Assembly (NCBI GenBank): GCA_964538615.1
Contig: CAZIGK010000049.1
Coordinates: forward strand, 1-8,866
DNA: 8,866 nt
Direction: 5' to 3'
DNA from: CAZIGK01 sp964538615
GTDB taxonomy: Bacteria > Pseudomonadota > Alphaproteobacteria > Rickettsiales > RI-342
Below, one piece after another: positions 1 through 5,498 of this stretch. The translations under genes and the position numbers were made by a program. The first letter of the stretch is position 1, and each line of letters begins with the position of its first letter. The notes under the pieces are model-generated. The model had not been told where the DNA came from. It ran no database searches and saw only the letters and a list, made by a program, of their open reading frames with translations.

Positions 1-29
1 CGGAGGTTCAACTCCTCCCAGGCCCACCA
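1..29 (+). tRNA. tRNA-Ile (3' end only)
   Basis: This is the 3' part of a tRNA cut by the window edge. A T stem GGAGG (2-6) pairs with CCTCC (14-18) around the loop TTCAACT. The acceptor 3' strand CAGGCCC (19-25), discriminator A26 and an encoded CCA (27-29) follow. The sequence matches bacterial tRNA-Ile(GAU), whose 5' end is GGGCCTG. Its place 53 bases before tRNA-Ala is the usual order in the 16S-23S spacer. The anticodon is outside the window, so the isoacceptor is inferred from the acceptor and T arm plus context. Confidence 0.85.
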
Positions 30-82
30 TCTGGTTGCTGAAAATGCCAACGTGCTGGCTTATGCTTCAGCACATCGCCTGT

Positions 83-158
83 GGGGGCGTAGCTCAGTTG
101 GTAGAGCACTTGATTTGCATTCAAGATGTCGCAGGTTCGATTCCTGTCGCCTCCACCA
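83..158 (+). tRNA. tRNA-Ala (anticodon UGC)
   Basis: A complete 76-base tRNA. The acceptor GGGGGCG (83-89) pairs with CGCCTCC (148-154), with one G-U pair. The D arm is GCTCAGTTGGTAGAGC, and the anticodon stem CTTGA/TCAAG holds the loop TTTGCAT with anticodon TGC at 116-118. The T loop is TTCGATT, and CCA is encoded at 156-158. It lies 53 bases after tRNA-Ile, as in rRNA operon spacers, but no 23S rRNA gene follows. Its last 23 bases recur at 1448-1470, which marks it as the attachment site of the inserted element. Confidence 0.97.
136..158 (+). repeat. attL-like direct repeat (tRNA-Ala 3' end)
   Basis: These 23 bases of the tRNA-Ala T loop and acceptor arm recur at 1448-1470 with 21/23 identity. 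The only differences are CC (143-144) against TT (1455-1456). The last 14 bases, TGTCGCCTCCACCA, are identical. Confidence 0.75.
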
Positions 159-324
159 TTTCCCCTTTCAAAAAATGTACTCTAGGCCTGTTGCGGGGTG
201 TGGCGGTTCTAGCTTTTTGCCCTATTTTTGTAGTTTTCGTATTTAATATATTGAAATATAACAATAATATTCTTTGTTCTATCCGATTCCTCGGGAGTTG
301 CGGAGCGGCGGAGAATAGAACATC

Positions 325-353
325 TTGCGTATTTTCCGTAATTTGTGCATAAT
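325..353 (+). promoter_or_regulatory. Predicted promoter of the toxin-antitoxin unit
   Basis: TTGCGT (325-330) and CATAAT (348-353) are separated by 17 bases, a good sigma-70-type arrangement. A TG lies directly before the -10 hexamer. The predicted start near 360 leaves a short leader that contains the antitoxin Shine-Dalgarno. An 8-bp inverted repeat, TGTTCTAT (275-282) and ATAGAACA (315-322), lies just upstream and could bind the antitoxin for autoregulation, which is typical of this family but not shown here. Confidence 0.45.
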
Positions 354-375
354 GAGGGAAATAGGAGATGTCCTC

Positions 376-642
376 ATGATTACTATTTCTTCCAGCGAGT
401 TTGCAAAAAACTTTGGCCGCTATCGCGAAGCGGCGCAGCGCGAGCCAGTGGCTGTTACCAGTCACGACCGCGTGACGGGCTATTTTGTATCAGGTTCGGA
501 CTATGAGGCGTATCTGCGGATGAAAGCACAAATGACCAAAGCGTTTGCCGTCGAAGCACTATCCGAGGAAACCATTCAGGCGATAGCGATGAGCAAAATG
601 GATGCAAAGCACGATCACCTGAACAGCCTGCTCGACGACTAA
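376..642 (+). CDS. PhdYefM-family antitoxin
   Basis: This 88-residue protein is read as the antitoxin of a type II toxin-antitoxin pair. It would bind and neutralise the toxin encoded just downstream and, as usual for the family, repress its own promoter. The N-terminal half (about 1-48) fits the Phd/YefM DNA-binding fold: it opens ITISSSEFAKNFGRY, continues through EPVAVTSHDR, and ends with SDYEAYLRM. The acidic C-terminal part (about 55-88, ending LLDD) would be the toxin-binding tail. The start at 376 is chosen because AGGAG (363-367) lies 8 bases upstream and the protein then begins as the family does. An in-frame ATG at 325 lies inside the predicted promoter and is rejected. The stop is 6 bases before the toxin ATG, so the genes are probably translationally coupled. 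Confidence 0.88.
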   Translation: MITISSSEFAKNFGRYREAAQREPVAVTSHDRVTGYFVSGSDYEAYLRMKAQMTKAFAVEALSEETIQAIAMSKMDAKHDHLNSLLDD

Positions 643-648
643 TCCGAA

Positions 649-1080
649 ATGGCCATTCCCAATCCAGAACCCGGCCTCGTGATTTCCTACGCCTATTTAT
701 GGCGCAGGGAATTTGAAGCTGGTCAGGAGGAAGGCCGCAAGCGCCGCCCGTGCGTCATCGTGTTGTCGGTAGAAAAGCTCGATAGCGGCACGTACGTCAC
801 CGTCGCGCCTATCACCCACTCGCCACCATCGCCCGGCACACCATGTTTAGAAATTCCCCTGCGAGTGAAGCAGCACCTTGGGTTGGATGATGACCGCTCA
901 TGGGTGATCCTTGATGAGGTGAATCAGTTTGTATGGCCGGGTTATGATCTGCGCCCCATTCCCGGCAAGCAGGGCGAGATGGCCTATGGCTTTCTGCCGC
1001 CGCGTTTATTCGATCAAATCCGCAGCGGCATTCTGGATATTATCCTTGGAGCGCGCGGCAACATTACGCCGAGGGACTAG
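649..1080 (+). CDS. PemK/MazF-family toxin (predicted endoribonuclease)
   Basis: This 143-residue protein is the toxin partner of the preceding antitoxin. The family cleaves RNA and so stops translation. Visible features are the N-terminal beta region with PGLVISYAY (8-16), EEGRKRRPCVIVLS (27-40), which matches the MazF/PemK G-x-R-P-hydrophobic motif, VTVAPITH (50-57), which carries the conserved Thr, and SWVILDEVNQF (84-94). The C-terminal part, with FLPPRLFDQI (115-124), resembles a longer PemK-like subgroup common in Alphaproteobacteria. Only 6 bases separate it from the antitoxin, and no good Shine-Dalgarno precedes ATG 649, which suggests coupling. The last 23 bases are repeated at the end of the next ORF, and the TAG stop directly abuts that ORF's ATG in the same frame. 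Family assignment is confident; active-site residues are not assigned individually. Confidence 0.88.
   Translation: MAIPNPEPGLVISYAYLWRREFEAGQEEGRKRRPCVIVLSVEKLDSGTYVTVAPITHSPPSPGTPCLEIPLRVKQHLGLDDDRSWVILDEVNQFVWPGYDLRPIPGKQGEMAYGFLPPRLFDQIRSGILDIILGARGNITPRD
1058..1080 (+). repeat. Direct repeat copy 1: 3' end of toxin gene
   Basis: These 23 bases encode NITPRD plus the stop. They match 1373-1395 at 19 of 23 positions; the first 13 bases, GCAACATTACGCC, are identical. The four differences (CCG/CCA, AGG/CGG, GAC/GAT, TAG/TAA) are all synonymous. The copies are 315 bases apart, an exact multiple of three. Confidence 0.85.
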
Positions 1081-1395
1081 ATGACGAAATTCAATTACGT
1101 CGTTTATAAACTTACATTTCCGAATGGTAAAATTTACATCGGACAAGACATTGGCGGCAGTGGTCATTCGATGAGGTATTTTGGTTCATGGGACAATGCA
1201 ACTGTCGAAGCAGATTTTACAAAAGAAGAACTATCAAACTTCATTTTGCGCAAAGAAATAATTTTCGAATCTCCAGATAAAATTGAGGTCACAAAGAAAG
1301 AAAGTGAAATGATACTTTCTTATAGATCCAGTGACCCCGAAATTGGTTATAATAGAACTCACCGCAAACACAGCAACATTACGCCACGGGATTAA
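1081..1395 (+). CDS. Small GIY-YIG-like protein fused to a copy of the toxin's C-terminal tail
   Basis: This 104-residue protein resembles a minimal GIY-YIG nuclease domain. YVVYKLTFPNGKIYIGQ (6-22) gives the two GIY/YIG strands, R32 fits the conserved Arg position, and E74 in KKESEMIL fits the metal-binding Glu, followed by GYNRT. Such domains cut DNA in homing endonucleases and repair enzymes; activity here is inferred. The ATG directly follows the toxin's TAG, in the same frame. GAGGG (1071-1075), inside the toxin's last codons, is a Shine-Dalgarno 5 bases upstream, so translation is coupled. Base composition is clearly more A+T-rich than the toxin gene. The last six residues, NITPRD, equal the toxin's C-terminus and come from a duplicated 23-bp segment. 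It could be a homing-type passenger or a third component of the toxin-antitoxin operon. Confidence 0.75.
   Translation: MTKFNYVVYKLTFPNGKIYIGQDIGGSGHSMRYFGSWDNATVEADFTKEELSNFILRKEIIFESPDKIEVTKKESEMILSYRSSDPEIGYNRTHRKHSNITPRD
1373..1395 (+). repeat. Direct repeat copy 2: 3' end of the GIY-YIG ORF
   Basis: This is the second copy of the toxin 3' end, in frame at the end of the GIY-YIG ORF and again ending in a stop codon (TAA instead of TAG). The segment between the copies behaves like an insertion that restores the host gene's tail. Confidence 0.85.
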
Positions 1396-1571
1396 GCTGT
1401 ATTTCTATCCATTCATTGTTTATTATTGAAATTCAATGAAATAAAATTTCGATTTTTGTCGCCTCCACCAAAACTTCACGGCATATCCGTGTATGCGGAT
1501 GGGCTGTCATTTTGTGGGAATGACGATGCAACAGCGGTATGAAAAGGTGGCTGGGCAGGCGTGGTGGGGGG
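1396..1571. other. Intergenic region with inverted repeats around the element's right boundary
   Basis: No gene is visible. Inside the element, TTCATTG (1412-1418) and CAATGAA (1434-1440) form an inverted repeat that partly overlaps the perfect palindrome ATTGAA-A-TTCAAT (1425-1437). The tRNA-Ala copy follows at 1448-1470. Outside the element, GTCATT (1506-1511) and AATGAC (1519-1524) form a small hairpin that resembles the outer arms of common intergenic REP sequences. The exporter gene then ends at 1572 on the other strand. Confidence 0.5.
1448..1470 (+). repeat. attR-like direct repeat (partial tRNA-Ala copy)
   Basis: This is a displaced copy of the tRNA-Ala 3' end, in the same orientation as the intact gene at 83-158. 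It includes the encoded CCA and has no tRNA body upstream. It defines the right boundary of the element. Just inside it lie A+T-rich inverted repeats (1412-1440) that could be recombinase-binding or accessory sites. Confidence 0.75.
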
Positions 1572-2522
1572 TTACCACAGTCGCAACAGTATGAGAGTGG
1601 CAACCGAGGTTGCCAGCCAGAGCAGCGCCCCTTGCAGTAGTGGGCGGAAGCCGACCTGGGCGAGGGTTTGTCGGGAGAGAGAGGCGCCAATGCAAAACAG
1701 GGTCAGCATCAGGCAGTGGTGAGCGAGTGTGCTGATGTGCTGGCCGACAGGTTGCCAATCGGGTTGCCAGGTAAAGAGTGCGGCCATGGCGAGAAAGCCA
1801 AAAATGAACCATGGCTTGCGGGTTTTGATGGCAGAAGCGTCCGGTGTGTTGGGGGATGGATGTTGTGGCAGTCGGCTAACCAGTAGCGCCAGCGGGATAA
1901 TCCAGAGAGCGCGGGTCAGTTTGACCGTGGTGCCGACTTCCAATGCCTGACGGCCATACTGGGCGGTTGCCCCGACCACGGAACTGGTATCGTGGATGGC
2001 AAGGGCACTCCACAGGCCGAATTGTGCTTCGGTGAGGTGAAGCCAGTGCCCTAACGGTGGAAACAGCACCAGTGCCAGTGCATTGAGCAGAAATACCACT
2101 CCCAGAGCCACGCTGGTATGGTGATGTTCCGCCCGCAGGATGGGAGCCAGAGCAGCAATGGCACTGCCGCCGCAAATGGCGGTTCCGGCAGAAATAAGCC
2201 ACGCGCTTTGTCGGGGCACGTGCAGGAGGCGTCCTAAGGCCAGTCCCGCCAGTAGGGTCAGGGCAATACTACCTGCTGTCAGGCCGATGCCTTGCAGCCC
2301 GGTGCGGGCAATCACCTGTAGGTTCATGCTTGCCCCCAGCCCGATGACCGACCATGCCAGCAGCCGGTGGGTGAGGGCACGGGTGGCCGATGCGTAAGGA
2401 TTGCCGAGCGTGAGAGCGAATATGATGCCCGCGACCAACGCCCATGCAGAACGCATGACAGGGGTGAAGCAGGCAAGTGCCAACAGAAGGAAGAGAAGCT
2501 GGGATAACCGTGTTGTGGACAT
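1572..2522 (-). CDS. YeiH-family putative sulfate exporter (UPF0324 membrane protein)
   Basis: This 316-residue integral membrane protein is of the YeiH/UPF0324 family, annotated as a putative sulfate exporter; direct biochemical proof for the family is thin. It is mostly hydrophobic, with about ten predicted segments. Family motifs are GLGASMNL (61-68), GTAICGGSAIAALAP (113-127), AIHDTSSVVGA (175-185) and KLTRALWIIP (201-210), followed by a hydrophilic loop (about 219-237) and three C-terminal segments. The start at 2522 is chosen because GGAG (2528-2531) lies 5 bases upstream. An in-frame ATG at 2564 would add 14 residues, but no Shine-Dalgarno precedes it. It is divergent from the gene at 2661. 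Its stop lies 101 bases from the tRNA-Ala element. No clear terminator or promoter was found. Confidence 0.9.
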   Translation of the reverse strand: MSTTRLSQLLFLLLALACFTPVMRSAWALVAGIIFALTLGNPYASATRALTHRLLAWSVIGLGASMNLQVIARTGLQGIGLTAGSIALTLLAGLALGRLLHVPRQSAWLISAGTAICGGSAIAALAPILRAEHHHTSVALGVVFLLNALALVLFPPLGHWLHLTEAQFGLWSALAIHDTSSVVGATAQYGRQALEVGTTVKLTRALWIIPLALLVSRLPQHPSPNTPDASAIKTRKPWFIFGFLAMAALFTWQPDWQPVGQHISTLAHHCLMLTLFCIGASLSRQTLAQVGFRPLLQGALLWLATSVATLILLRLW

Positions 2523-2630
2523 GGTGGCTCCGGCAGGAGGGGTGGGATGTGCGTGAAAAACCATAGCGTTTTTCTGTGGAGGGGGTATCTTTATTTCTGT
2601 ATTTCTGTCGTCGCCGCAGATAGGGGCGGG

Positions 2631-2656
2631 CAGGTGTGAGCAGGTGAGGGCAGGTG
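2631..2656 (+). repeat. Three CAGGTG repeats at exact 10-base period before a start codon
   Basis: CAGGTG occurs at 2631, 2641 and 2651, ending five bases before ATG 2661. The last copy provides a possible but close Shine-Dalgarno, AGGTGA. Slightly upstream, ATTTCTGT occurs twice in tandem (2593-2600 and 2601-2608). The one-helical-turn spacing could be a regulator site or simple sequence drift. Confidence 0.5.
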
Positions 2657-2660
2657 ATCT

Positions 2661-3407
2661 ATGGCAGAGGCCATGCAGGGAATGATGCGAACAAAGGCGA
2701 TATGGCGGCTGCCTTATGGTCGGGAGATGCTGTTAGGCTTGTTGCTGGTGGTGCAAATGCTCTACTGGTGGCAGGTGAAGGGGATTCGGCCTGAGCTGGA
2801 GGTGGTACCGCCGCCTCCGACGCCCACCATGGTGGCGGTGGATGCGATGGGGGATGGTGAGTGGTATTTCCGTACCCGTGCGCTGTATTTACAGAACTTT
2901 GGCGATACGTTTGGCCGGTTTACTCCCTTGAAAAAATATGATTATGCGGATCTGGCCGCATGGTGGTATGCGCTGGATGGGCAGGATGCCCGATCCGATG
3001 TGGTGGCCGCGCTTGCCAGTTATTATTTCAGTCAGACGCAGCAGATACAGGATCTACGGTATAATATACGCTATCTGGAGCAGCATGCCGACCGTGACCC
3101 GCTGCATAAATGGTGGTGGTATGCCAATGCGGTGTATCTGGCCAATCACAAGCTGAGGGATAAGCCGTTGGCGTTACGTTTGGCGTATAAGCTGGCGATG
3201 GTGCAGGGAGAGGATTTGCCGCAATGGACGCGGCAGATGCCAGCGTTTATTCATGAACAAATGGGAGAGCGAGAAGCGGCCTATGCTTTGATTTCTGCCA
3301 TTTTGCAAGAGGCGGAAGAATTGCAGCCGCATGAGTTGAACTTTATTCGTTATTTTCTGGATGAGCGGATGGCCGAACTGGGAATTGACGTGCCGGATGC
3401 AGAGTGA
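2661..3407 (+). CDS. Membrane-anchored protein of unknown function, possible TPR-like helical domain
   Basis: I do not recognise a named family for this 248-residue protein. One hydrophobic segment (about 23-38, GLLLVVQMLYWW) near a basic N-terminus suggests a signal anchor, with the rest outside the cytoplasmic membrane. A Pro-rich linker (50-56) follows. The remainder is rich in Trp, Tyr and Ala and appears mainly helical. Segments such as LAAWWYALDGQDARSDVVAA (98-117), HKWWWYANAVYLANHK (149-164) and PLALRLAYKLA (169-179) resemble TPR-type helix pairs, which would suggest protein-protein contacts; this is inference. Alternative starts exist at 2673, 2682 and 2685, but the phased repeats end just before 2661. 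It is divergent from the exporter and convergent with the hydrolase gene, with 11 bases between the stop codons. Confidence 0.75.
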   Translation: MAEAMQGMMRTKAIWRLPYGREMLLGLLLVVQMLYWWQVKGIRPELEVVPPPPTPTMVAVDAMGDGEWYFRTRALYLQNFGDTFGRFTPLKKYDYADLAAWWYALDGQDARSDVVAALASYYFSQTQQIQDLRYNIRYLEQHADRDPLHKWWWYANAVYLANHKLRDKPLALRLAYKLAMVQGEDLPQWTRQMPAFIHEQMGEREAAYALISAILQEAEELQPHELNFIRYFLDERMAELGIDVPDAE

Positions 3408-3418
3408 TGATGCGGGGG

Positions 3419-4192
3419 TCAGGACGCATCTGTCATCAGCAGGGCACGGAGTTCCCGCGCTAACAGTTGCAGGGCGGCGGGATCGCTCATGCGGTGGTCG
3501 CCGTTTTTGATGAGGTGGGTTTGCACATCCGTACTGGTCAGGCGTTCTGCCAGCTCCAGCGATAGCCCCCACGGAACATCCGCATCGGCGGTGCCATGCA
3601 GCAGGCGAACCGGGCAATGCAGGGCAATACGGTTTTTCAGTAGCAAATGCTGGCGGCCTTCCTCTATCAGATGGCGGGTAATGGGGTAGGGTTCGCCATC
3701 GTAGCAATTGGGCAGATGCACTACACCTTCATGGGCAAGGGCGGTGCGTTGCTCTGGGGTGAATTGGTGGTACATCAGGTCTTCTGTAAAATCCGGTGCG
3801 GCGGCAATGCCTACCAGCGCGTGAATGCGCTGCGGGACGGCCAGCGCAACCAACAGCATCAGCCACCCTCCCATGCTGGAGCCGACCAGTATTTGCGAGC
3901 CTGTGGTGACATGTTGTAGGATGCTGAGGGCATTGTCTTTCCAGCGGCCAATGCTGCCTTCCACAAACGCGCCATGGGACAGGCCGTGCCCCTGATAATC
4001 GAAGCGGGTGAACTGTAACCCCTGAGCCTCGCACCATTGCTGCAAGAACGTGGCCTTGCTGCCCTGCATATCCGAACGGAAGCCACCGAGAAAGATAACG
4101 CCCGGTTTTTCTGCGTTCTGAGCGGTCGCGGGGGTGTGATGATAGGCGAGGCGGTCGCCGGTATCGGTCAGGTGGTAAGCGGGAGAGGACAT
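3419..4192 (-). CDS. Alpha/beta hydrolase, ABHD10-like
   Basis: This 257-residue serine hydrolase has the alpha/beta fold. The nucleophile elbow is GSSMG (104-108), with Ser106 the probable nucleophile. The acid is probably Asp203 in HGTADADVPW (199-208) and the base His233 in GDHRMS (231-236). The oxyanion-side loop LGGFRSDMQGSK (35-46), the strand FTRFDYQGHG (61-70) and EGSIGRWKDNALSI (78-91) closely recall mitochondrial ABHD10, an acyl-glucuronide esterase and protein S-depalmitoylase; the substrate here is unknown. There is no signal peptide, so it is likely cytoplasmic. Start 4192 is the only suitable ATG, although its Shine-Dalgarno is weak. It is divergent from the glycosyltransferase operon across 82 bases, where I see no convincing promoter. 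Confidence 0.9.
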   Translation of the reverse strand: MSSPAYHLTDTGDRLAYHHTPATAQNAEKPGVIFLGGFRSDMQGSKATFLQQWCEAQGLQFTRFDYQGHGLSHGAFVEGSIGRWKDNALSILQHVTTGSQILVGSSMGGWLMLLVALAVPQRIHALVGIAAAPDFTEDLMYHQFTPEQRTALAHEGVVHLPNCYDGEPYPITRHLIEEGRQHLLLKNRIALHCPVRLLHGTADADVPWGLSLELAERLTSTDVQTHLIKNGDHRMSDPAALQLLARELRALLMTDAS

Positions 4193-4274
4193 GGCATGGG
4201 TTTCGATAGTTTTAATGACAGCGCCCTACTGTATGTGGTAGATAGCGAGAAGGAAAGAGCATAATAGGGATGCT

Positions 4275-5492
4275 ATGAGTGAATTGACAGATCAGCCGTT
4301 GCAGGATGCAACGGACGATGCGGAGCATGGCCCGGCGGTGGCGGGAAGTTATCGCCCGACCGTGTTGCAGGTATTGCCATCGTTAGTGTCCGGTGGGGTA
4401 GAGCGGGGAACATTGGAAATTGCCCGTGCCCTGAAGCAGGCGGGATGGCGTTCTATGGTGGCATCGCAGGGGGGGGTTCTGGCGAATAAACTGCAACAGC
4501 AGGGTAGCCAACACGTGACCCTGCCTTTGAAAAGTAAAAACCCCTGGGTAATCTGGCGGAATGCGGCGCGACTGGAAAAGCTGATGAAAGAGCATCAGGT
4601 AGATATTGTACACGCCCGTTCCCGCGCACCGGCGTGGAGTGCGTACCTTGCGTGTAAGCGTACCGGTACACCGTTTGTGACCACCTATCATGGTACCTAT
4701 TCTGATGGGGGGAAGTTTAAGCGTTGGTATAATGGCGTGATGGCCAGAGGTGCGCGGGTGATTGCCATTTCGCATTTTATTTATGACCATGTATCCGTGC
4801 GTTACCCGCAGGTGGAGGAAGAAGAGCGGATGGTGGTGATTCCCCGTGGGGTCGATACCGGCGTCTTTAACCCGGATATTGTGCGCAGGGATGCACTGGT
4901 ACATCTGGCGACCAAGTGGCGACTGCCGGATGATAAGCCGATTATTTTCATGCCTGCACGTTTGACCCGCTGGAAGGGGCATGAGTTGATGATTGATGCT
5001 TTGGCAGGGCTGGAAGATGTGCCGTTTTTTTGCCTGATGGCAGGGGATGAAGGCGCCCATGGCAGCTACCGCGAGGAATTGGAGCAAAAGGCTTTGCGGT
5101 TGGGGTTGGGTGGCAAGGTGCGGATTGTGGAAGCGACGGATGACATGCCGGCGGCTTATATGCTTTCGCATGTGGTGGTCTGTCCATCGCAGCGGCCAGA
5201 AGCGTTTGGTCGGGTGCCGGTAGAGGCAGGTGCTATGGGGCGTCCGGTGATTGCTGCCAACCATGGCGGCGCGCAGGAAACCATACAACATGGCGTGACC
5301 GGCTGGCTGGTGAAACCGGATGATGTGTTTGGCTGGCGCGATGCCTTGCGGGGGGCGCTGACGATGCCAACGCAGGCACGGGAGGCCATGGGCAAAGCGG
5401 CCACCCGCTTTGTGCTAAAGCATTTTACCACCCGGCAAATGTGCGATAGCACCCTGAAACTTTATATGAGCTTGTTGAAGCGGGAGGAGTAA
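4275..5492 (+). CDS. GT4-type glycosyltransferase (GT-B fold)
   Basis: This 405-residue enzyme would move a sugar from an activated nucleotide donor onto a surface-glycan precursor at the cytoplasmic face. The N-terminal Rossmann-like domain opens with VLQVLPSLVSGGVERG (30-45), containing the Gly-rich donor-side loop. TTYHGTYSDGG (136-146) follows. The C-terminal domain begins near 187 with VVIPRGVDTGVFNP and has the phosphate-contacting ARLTRWKG (228-235). The GT4 E-x7-E motif is E309 to E317 in PEAFGRVPVEAGAMGRPVIA. The first 25 residues are acidic, probably disordered and dispensable. AGGGA lies 4 bases before the ATG. Six bases separate its stop from the GT2 gene, so they form an operon. 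LPS core or capsule synthesis is the likely pathway; donor and acceptor cannot be told from sequence. Confidence 0.93.
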   Translation: MSELTDQPLQDATDDAEHGPAVAGSYRPTVLQVLPSLVSGGVERGTLEIARALKQAGWRSMVASQGGVLANKLQQQGSQHVTLPLKSKNPWVIWRNAARLEKLMKEHQVDIVHARSRAPAWSAYLACKRTGTPFVTTYHGTYSDGGKFKRWYNGVMARGARVIAISHFIYDHVSVRYPQVEEEERMVVIPRGVDTGVFNPDIVRRDALVHLATKWRLPDDKPIIFMPARLTRWKGHELMIDALAGLEDVPFFCLMAGDEGAHGSYREELEQKALRLGLGGKVRIVEATDDMPAAYMLSHVVVCPSQRPEAFGRVPVEAGAMGRPVIAANHGGAQETIQHGVTGWLVKPDDVFGWRDALRGALTMPTQAREAMGKAATRFVLKHFTTRQMCDSTLKLYMSLLKREE

Positions 5493-5498
5493 GGGCGA

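Larger units (their letters stand above)
159..1470. mobile_element. Integrase-less genomic element integrated at tRNA-Ala
   Basis: About 1.3 kb lies between the 3' end of the intact tRNA-Ala and a second, imperfect copy of that end. This is the usual signature of tyrosine-recombinase integration into a tRNA gene with restoration of the tRNA. The interior holds a toxin-antitoxin pair and a GIY-YIG-like ORF, with A+T-rich stretches (about 225-275 and 1081-1445) unlike the flanking chromosome. No integrase or excisionase is present. It therefore resembles a decayed island or a cis-mobilisable element that depends on a recombinase in trans. The repeats and cargo are seen directly; mobility is inferred. 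Confidence 0.7.

Noticed and set aside
182..218. Possible terminator after tRNA-Ala (CTAG-GCC with GGC-CTAG, then five T).
   Set aside because: The stem is short, with a 4-base bulge and a 13-base loop. The region also lies inside the inserted element.
325..375. A longer antitoxin starting at ATG 325.
   Set aside because: That ATG overlaps the predicted promoter and lacks a Shine-Dalgarno. The family N-terminus and AGGAG both support 376.
121..465. A 114-codon minus-strand ORF ending in GIEPATS-like residues across tRNA-Ala and the antitoxin start.
   Set aside because: It is antisense to the tRNA and the antitoxin; peptides of this kind are well-known false translations of tRNA flanks.
2523..2564. 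A longer exporter protein starting at 2564.
   Set aside because: No Shine-Dalgarno precedes it, and the added 14 residues are not membrane-like. The start at 2522 has a well-placed GGAG.
4193..4274. Divergent promoters between the hydrolase and glycosyltransferase genes.
   Set aside because: CATAAT (4260-4265) would start transcripts almost at the ATG and has no -35 at proper spacing. Nothing convincing was found on the other strand.
4383..5291. A 302-codon minus-strand ORF opposite the GT4 gene.
   Set aside because: It is the shadow of a gene with clear GT4 motifs, and its Pro/His/Arg-rich composition is not that of a real protein.
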